A stretch of 64,000 bases of DNA from SVTX01 sp045660325 (GTDB lineage: Bacteria > Bacillota > Clostridia > Oscillospirales > CAG-272). The first letter of the stretch is position 1; each line of letters opens with the position of its first letter. Of this stretch, positions 17,828-26,027 are shown in pieces. The notes beneath the pieces were generated by a model. It was given only the letters and a program-made list of their open reading frames with translations, did not search any database and was not told the DNA's origin. The DNA is taken from positions 15,809-79,808 of the forward strand of contig JAZRDO010000001.1 of NCBI GenBank assembly GCA_045660325.1, in the 5' to 3' direction. Both the position numbers and the translations under genes were made by a program.

Positions 17828-18661
17828 TTACTTGCCGAAGAACTCCCACATAAGAACGGATGCCGCTACGCCCGCATTGAGAGATTCAACGCCCTCCGCC
17901 ATAGGAATGTAGACCGTACCGCTTGCCGCCGAGATCGCCTCCGCGGAAAGTCCGTGTCCCTCATTGCCTATTACGACAATACTGTTGCTCTCAAAATTAT
18001 CACATCCGAGCTTCTTGGCGCCACTATCAAGTGCCGCCGCATATACCGCTCTGCCCTGCGCTCTCAAATGCGAGATCGCATCCGGAATAGAGTCTACAAG
18101 ATCGATCCTCATACCGAAGATATTGCCCATAGAGGCTCTTACGGTCTTTGCGCTGTATATGTCCGCACAGTCCGAGCTCATAATGATTTTGTCAACGGAA
18201 AACGCCTTTGCGCTTCTTATGATCGCGCCCACGTTCTGCGGGTCGCGAACGGATTCAAGCATCAAAATCTTCTCGTTCTCACCTACTGTAATATCGTCCG
18301 ACACAGGACAATTTCGGTGGATGTCGTCAAGAAAATACGCAGCGGTTACCACTCCCTCGGGAGATCTCTCGTCGGTAAGACGCTCAAACACCTGAGGAAT
18401 GGCGTATAAAATTTTAGTTTCAAGCGAGAAAATATCAATGCCGTAAAGGGATAAAAGCTTCTCCGACACCGACTCCGCAAGAGAGGAATCAAGCACGATA
18501 CAGTGTATTTTCGCGCCCTTTTTTACCGCCTCGGAAAGCAGCTTTACACCGTCAAAAACGAATATTTTCTCCTCCTCACGAGCCTTTTTCTTCTGCAAGG
18601 ATGCGATGAAGGATATGGTTTTATTCTGTCTTGAAGTGATAATTTCCATACTGTTTGCCAT
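17828..18661 (-). CDS. TrmH/SpoU-family RNA 2'-O-methyltransferase
   Basis: This SAM-dependent knotted methyltransferase probably methylates a ribose in rRNA or tRNA. The three SpoU motifs are present: ESVRDPQNVGAIIRSA near residue 148, IVVIGNEGHGLS near 225, and IPMAEGVESLNAGVAASVLMWE at the C-terminus. An N-terminal L30e-like substrate-binding part starts with ITSRQNKTISF. The combination and the length (277 residues) fit RlmB/TsnR-like enzymes; the exact target nucleotide cannot be told. GAGGAT lies about 5 nt before the ATG. Confidence 0.88.
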   Translation of the reverse strand: MANSMEIITSRQNKTISFIASLQKKKAREEEKIFVFDGVKLLSEAVKKGAKIHCIVLDSSLAESVSEKLLSLYGIDIFSLETKILYAIPQVFERLTDERSPEGVVTAAYFLDDIHRNCPVSDDITVGENEKILMLESVRDPQNVGAIIRSAKAFSVDKIIMSSDCADIYSAKTVRASMGNIFGMRIDLVDSIPDAISHLRAQGRAVYAAALDSGAKKLGCDNFESNSIVVIGNEGHGLSAEAISAASGTVYIPMAEGVESLNAGVAASVLMWEFFGK

Positions 18662-18705
18662 AAAAATCCTCGATTTTAAGTGTTTATAATAACCCCTATG
18701 TATGA

Positions 18706-18735
18706 CAAAAACCCAGAGAATATCTCCGGGTTTTA
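18706..18735 (-). terminator. Terminator after rplT
   Basis: ACCCAGAGA and TCTCCGGGT form a 9-position stem with one mismatch and an ATA loop. On the minus strand it is followed by TTTTTGTC. It separates infC-rpmI-rplT from the trmH-like gene. Confidence 0.85.
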
Positions 18736-18745
18736 TATGTCAAGC

Positions 18746-19099
18746 TCAAAGAGCAGCCTTTGCCTGTTCTGCGAGTGCTGCGAATGCTTCCTTGTCGGAA
18801 ACTGCAAGCTCTGCGAGCATCTTTCTGTTGAGTGTGATACCAGCCTTCTTGAGACCGTTCATGAATGTAGAGTAGTTCATGCCACAAACCTTTGCCTGAG
18901 CAGAGATTCTTGTGATCCAGAGTCTGCGCATGTCTCTCTTCTTCTGCTTGCGTCCTACGAATGCGTAGTTGCCGCTCTTCATTACTGCCTGCTTAGCCAT
19001 CTTGAAGTGCTTGGACTTTGCACCCCAGTAGCCCTTAGCAGCCTTTAACATCTTCTTTCTTCTCTTGCGCGTCATAAGTGCGCCCTTAATTCTAGCCAT
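18746..19099 (-). CDS. rplT: 50S ribosomal protein L20
   Basis: At 117 residues with an almost uninterrupted basic N-terminal helix (TRKRRKKMLKAAKGYWG) and the conserved RLWITRISAQAKVCGMNYSTF, this is L20. It binds 23S rRNA early in 50S assembly and, in Firmicutes, represses its own operon through an L20 leader; a matching leader candidate lies upstream of infC. It is the third gene after infC and rpmI. Confidence 0.98.
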   Translation of the reverse strand: MARIKGALMTRKRRKKMLKAAKGYWGAKSKHFKMAKQAVMKSGNYAFVGRKQKKRDMRRLWITRISAQAKVCGMNYSTFMNGLKKAGITLNRKMLAELAVSDKEAFAALAEQAKAAL

Positions 19100-19210
19100 T
19101 TTAATTCCTCCATGCCTCGCGTATCGCGGGTCTAATTGTTAATGTTTGTTTTTCGTCTTTCGACGAGCCTTTGTGTCCCTACGGGACTTAAATTAGTTTG
19201 AAGCTGTAAA

Positions 19211-19405
19211 TTAGCCCTGGATCATCTTTCTGATGTTGGGAGCCATAGCCTCACTCACGATACCGCCACCGCGAAGCTGTCTCTTTCTCTTAGCTGTCTT
19301 GATGCCGAGCTTATGACGGCGATTTGTGTGGTTAATCTTAACCTTACCTGTTCCTGTTGTGGAAAATCTCTTAGATGCAGCCTTATGTGTCTTAATCTTT
19401 CCCAT
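19211..19405 (-). CDS. rpmI: 50S ribosomal protein L35
   Basis: This basic 64-residue protein starts MGKIKTHKAASKRF and contains NHTNRRHKLGIKT, as in L35. It is between infC and rplT, the invariant order. The 111-nt gap before rplT holds two small stem-loops (CGTC-TTTC-GACG and GTCC-CTAC-GGAC) of unknown significance. Confidence 0.98.
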   Translation of the reverse strand: MGKIKTHKAASKRFSTTGTGKVKINHTNRRHKLGIKTAKRKRQLRGGGIVSEAMAPNIRKMIQG

Positions 19406-19473
19406 TTTAATCCTACTTCCTTTCTTGGCGTAAGAATACGCCTGTGCTTTTGCTTATTTTATCGTAACAAATA

Positions 19474-20010
19474 TTATTTTGCCGACTTTGTATTTATCGG
19501 AGAAATAACCATACTCATCATTCTTCCGTCAACCGAGGGCTTCTTGTCAACAGTACCTACCTCAGAGCAGAACTCGCCGAACTTATCAATGATCTCGCGA
19601 CCGATTGCCAAGTGGCTCATTTCTCTGTTGCGGAACTTCATAACTACGCGTACCTTGTTTCCTGATGTAAGGAACTTGCACGCCTGCTTTGCCTTCGTCT
19701 CGAAGTCGTGCGTATCGATTCTGGGCGACAGCTGAATCTCCTTGAGTTCAATTGTCTGCTGCTTCTTCTTGGCTTCCTTCTCACGCTTTTCACGTTCGAA
19801 GCGATACTTGCCAAAATCCATGATCTTACATACGGGCGGATTTGCCTGCGCGGACATAAGTACAAGGTCAGAGCCCTGATTGTATGCCAGCTGGAGTGCC
19901 TTATCCGAGCTCATCATACCGAGCTGCTCTCCGTCTGTTCCTATAACGCGTACCTCGGGGAAATTAATTTCCTCATTAACGAGAGTATCCTTAGAGTTGT
20001 TTGCTGCTAT
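19474..20010 (-). CDS. infC: Translation initiation factor IF-3 (AUA start)
   Basis: IF-3 binds the 30S subunit and rejects wrong start codons and tRNAs. The protein contains LVNEEINFPEVRVIG, DFGKYRFEREK and the C-terminal KVRVVMKFRNREMSHLAIG. The first ATG lies at 19917, but the conserved N-terminal domain runs upstream in frame to a TGA at 20017-20019. No ATG, GTG or TTG precedes that domain in the frame. GGAGGTGA stands exactly 6 nt before an ATA at 20008-20010, giving 178 residues, the family length. Non-canonical AUU-type starts are known for infC and allow IF-3 to repress its own translation. Confidence 0.93.
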   Translation of the reverse strand: MAANNSKDTLVNEEINFPEVRVIGTDGEQLGMMSSDKALQLAYNQGSDLVLMSAQANPPVCKIMDFGKYRFEREKREKEAKKKQQTIELKEIQLSPRIDTHDFETKAKQACKFLTSGNKVRVVMKFRNREMSHLAIGREIIDKFGEFCSEVGTVDKKPSVDGRMMSMVISPINTKSAK

Positions 20011-20067
20011 GGTCGTTCACCTCCGAAAAATAATTTTTGCGATAATATTTGTTCATCAGCGCGTTTT

Positions 20068-20189
20068 AAAATAAAAAACGCACCGAAGCCAAGACTCCCG
20101 TGCACACAATTACCGCTTTTTAGCGATTAAAGTTATTGACCACTGCGCGACCTTTTCGGCAGGGTGGAAGCATGGGACTTCGCTTTATT
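20068..20189 (-). promoter_or_regulatory. Candidate L20-type leader with attenuator upstream of infC
   Basis: The transcript from the promoter at 20197-20225 has a leader of about 180 nt before infC. Within it, positions 20095-20103 (GCACGGGAG) and 20080-20088 (CTTCGGTGC) form a 9-position stem with one mismatch, followed by GTTTTTTATTTT on the minus strand: an intrinsic terminator ahead of infC. Firmicutes infC-rpmI-rplT operons are known to have L20-binding leaders at this position. I did not test the match to the family's consensus structure. Confidence 0.65.
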
Positions 20190-20196
20190 CCCAAGT

Positions 20197-20225
20197 ATTA
20201 TATCATACTCCTTCCCTTTTGTCAA
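20197..20225 (-). promoter_or_regulatory. Sigma-A promoter of infC-rpmI-rplT
   Basis: TTGACA (20220-20225) and TATAAT (20197-20202) match consensus exactly and are separated by 17 nt on the minus strand. Confidence 0.93.
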
Positions 20226-20431
20226 TAGCCGAAATGAAATTTTTTCAGAAAAATTATTTACGACATTTCGTCTCAAAAACCGCGATTAAAGAGCAAAAAA
20301 TTCCGCACAGTGCGATAAAAAGCCCTCCGTCGTCGCAAAATATACAAAAATTACCACGACATTTATAGCGAAATTTCTATACGCTATTTAAATTGCCGAA
20401 ATTTTCAGACAAAAATCGTTGAATTTGGCTA

Positions 20432-20460
20432 TTTACAAAAGTCGCTTTTTGCTGTATAAT
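20432..20460 (+). promoter_or_regulatory. Sigma-A promoter of an unclassified RNA
   Basis: TTTACA (20432-20437) and TATAAT (20455-20460) are separated by 17 nt. The next 110 bases fold and end in a terminator without an open reading frame. Confidence 0.82.
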
Positions 20461-20466
20461 AATTAA

Positions 20467-20580
20467 GCAAGGGAAAAATTCCTTGCGAGGAGATAAAAGA
20501 GCACTTCCATTGTGCGGTGTCTACGCGGTATCAATCTTATGATACAGAGCAGCGGCCGTATTTTCGGGGGTGCTTTTTCC
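20467..20580 (+). ncRNA. Structured small RNA or leader, family not recognised
   Basis: Starting just after a good promoter, the RNA opens with the hairpin GCAAGG-loop-CCTTGC (20467-20486). A rod follows: AGCACTTCC (20500-20508) pairs with GGGGGTGCT (20566-20574), GTGCGG (20512-20517) can pair with CCGTAT (20556-20561), and GTATCA (20528-20533) with TGATAC (20540-20545). The closing stem is followed by TTTTTCC, so transcription should end here, about 90 nt before the lon promoter. There is no coding potential. It could be a stand-alone small RNA, a 6S-like RNA or an attenuated leader; I found no diagnostic SRP, tmRNA or riboswitch core. Confidence 0.6.
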
Positions 20581-20640
20581 TTTTGTCTTTAAAATATTAT
20601 ATATTTTATATATAAAATGCAAAAAAATCTACAAAACCTA

Positions 20641-20669
20641 TGGAAAAATACAAAAAAATGTGGTATAAT
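20641..20669 (+). promoter_or_regulatory. Probable lon promoter
   Basis: TATAAT at 20664-20669 has TGGAAA 17 nt upstream (4 of 6 matches to the -35 consensus). It lies about 100 nt before the lon start. No CIRCE or CtsR site is evident. Confidence 0.6.
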
Positions 20670-20775
20670 ATTATAATTGAAGGAATATTTTTATTTTTGG
20701 TTCGCCGCACGCGAAGAAAAACGCGTTTTCCTTCATACAAAACAAGAATTTACCTATTTTCAGGAGATATATATT

Positions 20776-23181
20776 ATGTCAGACATTATTGAAAAAGTGG
20801 AAAAGCTCTCGCTTCCCTTGATAGTTTTAGAGGATATCGTAGCTTTTCCCGCGGAAATTATAAATTTTCAGGTCAAAAAGGACGACTACGGCTCTCACGT
20901 AGCCGCAAGTGAGGCTGCCGACGGCTCTCGCTTTGCCTTCGCGCTCCCGCTCGTTGACAACGGCGAGGGCGAGATGATCCCCTACGACGTCGGTACTGTC
21001 ATCAAGATCAAGCAGCTTGTAAAGTCCAACGACGGCACACAAAGAGTAGTAGCCGAAGGCTTCTCGCGCGCGATTATGATGTCGTATAAGGAATCGGGCA
21101 AATACAATACCGCAGAGGTCATCTGCAAGACAATGGTGCTTCCCGAGGACGGAAGCGTTAAGGGCGAGGCATACAAGCGCCGTATGATCGAGGCGGTCGA
21201 GAAGATACATAAGCTCGTGCCCTCAATTCCGAAGGAAATCGTAAGCACCGCGAAATCCATCAAAAATCCCGCGCTTTTAGCGGATTTCATAGCTTCAAAC
21301 GTACTTGTAAAGCACGAGGATAAGCTCGAGATCCTCCACATATTCAACCCCTATCAGAGAATGGAGACACTTCTCTCCCTTCTCGACAACGAAATTGAGA
21401 TCTTAAAGATCCAGTCGTCTATCCACAAGAAGACGCAGGAAAGAATAAGCAAGACACAGAAGGACTTCTATCTTCGCGAGGAGCTTCGCGCGATTCAGGA
21501 CGAGCTCGGCGACGGTATGAGCGAGATCGACGAATACAGAATAAAGGTAGAAAAGCTTGAGGCGGGCGACGAGGTAAAGAAAAAGCTCAGCCGCGAGATC
21601 GACCGACTCGCAAAGTCCCCCTTTGGCAGCGCGGAGGCGACCGTGCTCTCAAACTATCTTGACACCTGCTTGGAGCTTCCCTGGAGCAAGGCAACGAAGG
21701 ACAGAGCCGACGTTAAGCGCGCTCGCGCCATACTTGACCGCGACCACGAGGGACTTTCGGACGTCAAGGAAAGACTCCTTGAATTTTTGGCAGTTAAGCA
21801 GTTAAATCCCGATCTTAAGGGACAAATAATATGCCTTGAGGGCCCTCCCGGCGTAGGTAAGACCTCGATCGCATCATCTCTTGCGCAGGCAATGAACAGA
21901 AAGTACGTTCGCGTGTCTCTCGGCGGCGTTCGCGACGAGGCGGACATCCGCGGACATAGAAAGACCTACGTGGGCGCGATGCCGGGCAGAATCATATCCG
22001 CAATCATTCAGGCGGGAACAAAGAATCCCCTCGTTCTTCTCGACGAGATCGACAAGCTCGCAAACGACGGCCGCGGAGATCCCGCGTCTGCACTTCTCGA
22101 GGTGCTTGATCCCGAGCAGAACAAGGCGTTCCGCGATCATTTCGTTGAAATGCCGTTCGACCTTTCGGACTGTGTTTTCATTGCGACCGCAAACACGCTT
22201 GACACAGTTCCCCGCCCCCTTATAGACAGAATGGAAATTATCCACCTTGAAACCTACACAAAGAGTGAAAAGATGGGTATTGCAAAGAATCATCTTATTC
22301 CCAAGCAGTTAAAGAGACACGGACTTACAAAGAGAAGCTTGAAGCTTACCGACGAAGCGCTCGAGGAGATAATTGACTCCTACACCCGCGAGTCAGGTGT
22401 CCGCAATCTTGAGCGCGAGCTCAGCTCCCTTTGCAGAAAGGCAGCTCTCCGCATAATAAACGAGGAAGTAAAGACGGTTACCGTCGGGGTAGCCGACGTA
22501 AAGAAATATCTCGGCCCCGAAAAGATACTTCCCGAGAAAATTTCTACCGAAAGTCAGGTTGGCGTAGTAAACGGACTTGCATACACGCAGGTCGGCGGCG
22601 ATCTCTTAAAGATCGAGGTTGCTATCCTTGACGGAACGGGCAAGCTTGAGCTTACGGGCACACTCGGTGACGTAATGGAGGAGTCCGCAAAGGCGGCTAT
22701 AACCTGCGCGCGTCAGCTGTGCGACAAATACAACATTCCTTCTGACTTCTATCAGAAGAAGGACATACATATTCACGTTCCCGAGGGCGCGATCCCGAAG
22801 GACGGTCCCTCCGCAGGCGTTACTATGCTCACCGCTCTTGTGAGCGCGCTCTCAGGCATTCCCGTAAAGAGCGACGTGGCGATGACGGGCGAGATCACCC
22901 TTCGCGGCAACGTGCTCGCGATCGGCGGACTCCGCGAAAAGACAATGGCGGCATTCTCCGCGGGCGTCAAGACGGTCATCATTCCCGCCGACAACGTAAA
23001 GGACATTGAAAAGACCGATCCCTTAGTACGTGAGAACATCACGTTTATACCCTGCCGCCGCGCAAGCGAGGTGCTCCTCGCCGCTCTCGATATTAAGAGA
23101 AACGAGGCGGCAAGTAACGAGGCGACGACTCCCGCATTCATTGGAGACGCCGCAAAAGGACATATTCACGTAAACGCGTAA
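20776..23181 (+). CDS. lon: ATP-dependent protease Lon
   Basis: This 801-residue AAA+ serine protease degrades misfolded and regulatory proteins in the cytoplasm. It has an N-terminal substrate domain (LPLIVLEDIVAFPAEI), a coiled-coil linker, the ATPase with CLEGPPGVGKTSIASSLA (Walker A) and LVLLDEIDKL (Walker B), and the protease domain with DGPSAGVTM (nucleophile Ser) and GGLREKTMAAFSAG (catalytic Lys). I start at MSDIIEKVEK, with AGGAGA 8 nt upstream; an upstream frame extension to 20677 would begin in the promoter region. engB follows by 22 nt, the Bacillus lon-ysxC order. Confidence 0.96.
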   Translation: MSDIIEKVEKLSLPLIVLEDIVAFPAEIINFQVKKDDYGSHVAASEAADGSRFAFALPLVDNGEGEMIPYDVGTVIKIKQLVKSNDGTQRVVAEGFSRAIMMSYKESGKYNTAEVICKTMVLPEDGSVKGEAYKRRMIEAVEKIHKLVPSIPKEIVSTAKSIKNPALLADFIASNVLVKHEDKLEILHIFNPYQRMETLLSLLDNEIEILKIQSSIHKKTQERISKTQKDFYLREELRAIQDELGDGMSEIDEYRIKVEKLEAGDEVKKKLSREIDRLAKSPFGSAEATVLSNYLDTCLELPWSKATKDRADVKRARAILDRDHEGLSDVKERLLEFLAVKQLNPDLKGQIICLEGPPGVGKTSIASSLAQAMNRKYVRVSLGGVRDEADIRGHRKTYVGAMPGRIISAIIQAGTKNPLVLLDEIDKLANDGRGDPASALLEVLDPEQNKAFRDHFVEMPFDLSDCVFIATANTLDTVPRPLIDRMEIIHLETYTKSEKMGIAKNHLIPKQLKRHGLTKRSLKLTDEALEEIIDSYTRESGVRNLERELSSLCRKAALRIINEEVKTVTVGVADVKKYLGPEKILPEKISTESQVGVVNGLAYTQVGGDLLKIEVAILDGTGKLELTGTLGDVMEESAKAAITCARQLCDKYNIPSDFYQKKDIHIHVPEGAIPKDGPSAGVTMLTALVSALSGIPVKSDVAMTGEITLRGNVLAIGGLREKTMAAFSAGVKTVIIPADNVKDIEKTDPLVRENITFIPCRRASEVLLAALDIKRNEAASNEATTPAFIGDAAKGHIHVNA

Positions 23182-23203
23182 AAGATTATTTGAGGTTACT
23201 TAT

Positions 23204-23809
23204 ATGGCACTTAATACACAGAACGTAAATCTTAAAATGACCGCAGGTCTTGCGAGTCAGTTCCCCCGCGATCCCATTCCCCAGATGGCTCTCTCGGGCA
23301 GATCAAACGTAGGTAAAAGCTCGCTTATAAACACACTTCTCGGCAGAAAATCCCTCGCAAGAGTGTCTGCTACACCCGGTAAGACCATTACCGTAAACTT
23401 CTACGAGGTTGACAAAAAGCTCTTCCTCGTTGACCTTCCGGGCTACGGCTTTGCGGCAAGAAACCCCGCAGACCGCGAAAAGTGGAGCTCACTTACCGAC
23501 GGTTACTTTACAAAGAACCCCAATATTGATTTGGTTAAGGGCGTAATTCAGCTTATCGACTCACGCGCGGGCATCACTAAGGACGATAGAATGATGCTTG
23601 AATGGATGAACGCGACGGGAATGTACTACGTTATCGTCATTACCAAAATCGACAAGCTCAACAAGACCGACAGAGCCGCATGCATTGAGAAGATCACAAA
23701 CGACCCTGTAATCAACCCCGACACCAAGATCATTCCCTTCTCTTCGCTCAAGGGCGAGGGCAAGGCGGAGCTTTGGCGCGAAATTTCCATTTGCACAAAC
23801 GTTAAATAA
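23204..23809 (+). CDS. engB: Ribosome biogenesis GTP-binding protein EngB (YsxC)
   Basis: This 201-residue GTPase is needed for 50S assembly. Motifs: GRSNVGKSSLINTLLG (G1), SATPGKTITVNF (G2), LVDLPGYGFA (G3), VITKIDKL (G4). GAGG lies 8-9 nt before the ATG. It is directly downstream of lon. Confidence 0.96.
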   Translation: MALNTQNVNLKMTAGLASQFPRDPIPQMALSGRSNVGKSSLINTLLGRKSLARVSATPGKTITVNFYEVDKKLFLVDLPGYGFAARNPADREKWSSLTDGYFTKNPNIDLVKGVIQLIDSRAGITKDDRMMLEWMNATGMYYVIVITKIDKLNKTDRAACIEKITNDPVINPDTKIIPFSSLKGEGKAELWREISICTNVK

Positions 23810-23940
23810 GTGCAAAGTTAAGAGTGCAAAGTTAAGGTGGATTTTCGGACGAGCCGAAAATCTCCATTTCCAAACGTACTAACTCTGCATTCTGCACTCT
23901 GCACTCTGCCCCCTGCACTCTGCCCCCTGCCCTCTGCACT
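23809..23940. repeat. Intergenic repeat: 14-mer duplication, hairpin and 7-mer tandem array
   Basis: AGTGCAAAGTTAAG occurs twice in tandem (23809-23822 and 23823-23836). A perfect 9-bp hairpin GATTTTCGG-ACGAG-CCGAAAATC follows (about 23850-23872). Then eight or so 7-base units run to about 23940: GCATTCT, GCACTCT, GCACTCT, GCCCCCT, GCACTCT, GCCCCCT, GCCCTCT, GCACTCA. The 7-mer is partly the reverse complement of the 14-mer (AGAGTGC/GCACTCT), so the ends are inverted. A short relative occurs at about 53795-53812. No gene is present; the role is unknown. Confidence 0.8.
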
Positions 23941-23969
23941 CACAAAAAACTAAAACAAAGGATAAAACA

Positions 23970-25271
23970 ATGATTTTATACCCTCATCTTTCTACTAACG
24001 AAAAAGGACACTTGACCATAGGCGGTCTTGACACAGTTGAGCTTGCCGCAAAATACGGCACTCCTGCATACATTATGGACGAGAACGTCATTCGCGAAAA
24101 TATGCGCGAATACAAATCCGCCGCAGAAAAATATTTCGGCGAGGGCGCTCTTCCGCTTTTCGCGTCGAAGGCTCTCTGCTTTGTTGAAATATACAAGATT
24201 GCCGCAGAGGAAGGACTCGGTATCGACTGCGTTTCGGGCGGCGAGCTTTACACCGCAAAGGTAGCGGGCTTCCCCGCAGAGCGCATTTATTTCCACGGCA
24301 ACAACAAGACACAGCGCGACATTTGCGATGCTATGGATATGGGCGTCGGTCATTTCGTTGTTGATAACGTAAACGAGCTTTATGCGGTAAATGCCGAGGC
24401 GCAGAAGCGTGGCATTACTCAGGATATTCTCCTTCGCATAACTCCCGGTATAGACCCCCACACTCACAAGGCAGTCGTTACGGGCAGCGTTGACTCCAAG
24501 TTCGGCAACGCTATCGAAACGGGGCAGGCTATGGAAATAGTGAAGCTTGCGCTCTCTCTTTCAAACATCAAGCTTGACGGCATTCACTGTCATATCGGCT
24601 CACAGATCTTTGACGTTTCACCCTTCGCATCCGCGGCGGAGATTATGACAAGCTTTATTGCCGATATCAAGACAGAATGTAATTTTGAGATCAAGCAGCT
24701 CAACCTCGGCGGCGGGCTCGGTGTAAAGTATCTTGACTCCCAGCCCACAGTAAATTACACCGAATCCATTCGCGAGATTGCCGAGATCGTGAAGAAAGAA
24801 TGCGACAAAAACAATATAAATATGCCCGAGGTGCGCCTCGAGCCCGGTCGCTCCATAGTTGCCAATGCGGGAATTACACTCTACACAGTTGGCGGCATCA
24901 AGGAGATCCCCGGATTCTTAAACTACATTTCGGTTGACGGCGGTATGCCCGACAACCCCCGCTACGCGCTCTATCAGTCCCCCTACACCTTTGTTATAGC
25001 AAACAAGGCCGACAAGGTGCGCGACTATACGGCGACAATTGCGGGCAGATGCTGTGAATCGGGCGACCTTCTCGGCGAGAGAGTTGAGATTCAGTCCGCA
25101 GAGGTTGGAGACATTCTCGCAACACTCACGACAGGCGCGTACAATTTCTCAATGGCATCAAACTACAACCGTATTCCCCGTCCCCCTGTTATTTTTGTCA
25201 AGAACGGAGAAGCACGCGTGGTAGTCCGTCGCGAAAGCTACGAGGATCTTATTCGAAACGATATTTTCTAA
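23970..25271 (+). CDS. lysA: Diaminopimelate decarboxylase
   Basis: This PLP enzyme converts meso-diaminopimelate to lysine. Key parts are FASKALCF near residue 63 (PLP lysine), GIHCHIGSQIF near 208, NLGGGLGVKY near 247, EPGRSIVANAG near 293 and GRCCESGD near 361 (substrate Cys). The length of 433 residues is normal. AAAGGAT lies upstream of the ATG. A repeat region separates it from engB, so it may have its own promoter. Confidence 0.95.
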   Translation: MILYPHLSTNEKGHLTIGGLDTVELAAKYGTPAYIMDENVIRENMREYKSAAEKYFGEGALPLFASKALCFVEIYKIAAEEGLGIDCVSGGELYTAKVAGFPAERIYFHGNNKTQRDICDAMDMGVGHFVVDNVNELYAVNAEAQKRGITQDILLRITPGIDPHTHKAVVTGSVDSKFGNAIETGQAMEIVKLALSLSNIKLDGIHCHIGSQIFDVSPFASAAEIMTSFIADIKTECNFEIKQLNLGGGLGVKYLDSQPTVNYTESIREIAEIVKKECDKNNINMPEVRLEPGRSIVANAGITLYTVGGIKEIPGFLNYISVDGGMPDNPRYALYQSPYTFVIANKADKVRDYTATIAGRCCESGDLLGERVEIQSAEVGDILATLTTGAYNFSMASNYNRIPRPPVIFVKNGEARVVVRRESYEDLIRNDIF

Positions 25272-25289
25272 TACTCATAAGGAGTAGCT

Positions 25290-26006
25290 ATGATTTTAAA
25301 CATTCTCCCCGATCTTATGTCGGGAAACTGGCGTGAGGCGCTCATATATCTGCTCTTTACGCTCGTAATAGTAATCTTTACTCTGTCTGTTCACGAGGCG
25401 GCTCACGGCTTTATAGCCAACAAAATGGGCGATCCTACCGCGAAAAATTTAGGCAGACTTACAATAAACCCCATAAAGCATCTTGATCCCATCGGATTTC
25501 TTGCAATGCTCGTATTCGGCTTCGGTTGGGCAAAGCCCGTGCCGATAAACGCGCGCCACTTCAAAAATCCCAAATGGGGAATGGCGCTCACAGGTATCGC
25601 AGGCCCCGTAGCGAATCTTTTAATGGGTCTTATCGGCTCGATTCTCTACGGCTTCACTCTCCCCATCTGGGCAAGACTTTCAGCTCAAGAGGGATTTGTG
25701 GGCAATATTGCAAACGTAATGCCTCTGTTCTTCTTCCTTCTCGGAATGTACAACTTTATCTTTATGGCATTCAACTTAATTCCCCTGCCGCCCTTTGACG
25801 GCTCGAGATTTTTCTACGCCTTCCTTCCTGCGAAGGTATATTTCGGTATTATGAAATATGAGCGCTTTATTTTGCTCGGACTTTTCGCAGTTCTTTTCGT
25901 GCTTACAAGATTTTTCGGTATTTCTCCGTTTAGTTGGATTGCCGAGAAAATATTCTACGGCGTAGCAAATCCATTTTTCCTCTTAGGAAAGCTCTTATTC
26001 CTATAA
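25290..26006 (+). CDS. Site-2 protease family membrane metalloprotease (M50)
   Basis: This 238-residue membrane protein has the zinc motif HEAAH near residue 37 in a hydrophobic helix, NPIKHLDPIG near 61, and the second catalytic element FNLIPLPPFDGSRF near 168. These match the compact YwhC/ Rip-like M50 group that cleaves substrates within the membrane. No PDZ domain is present. Substrate unknown. It is followed by scpA at 22 nt; M50-scpA-scpB is a conserved clostridial order. Confidence 0.9.
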   Translation: MILNILPDLMSGNWREALIYLLFTLVIVIFTLSVHEAAHGFIANKMGDPTAKNLGRLTINPIKHLDPIGFLAMLVFGFGWAKPVPINARHFKNPKWGMALTGIAGPVANLLMGLIGSILYGFTLPIWARLSAQEGFVGNIANVMPLFFFLLGMYNFIFMAFNLIPLPPFDGSRFFYAFLPAKVYFGIMKYERFILLGLFAVLFVLTRFFGISPFSWIAEKIFYGVANPFFLLGKLLFL

Positions 26007-26027
26007 AAAACACGGAGGTCAGACCCA

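Noticed and set aside
18664..18705. Promoter for the trmH-like gene
   Set aside because: TTGTCA and TATAAA are present but the spacing of 14 nt is too short and overlaps the rplT terminator.
20467..20580. SRP RNA, 6S RNA or purine riboswitch identity for the small RNA
   Set aside because: The GGAA-capped SRP apical loop, a typical large 6S bubble and the paired purine-riboswitch arms are missing, so I left it unclassified.
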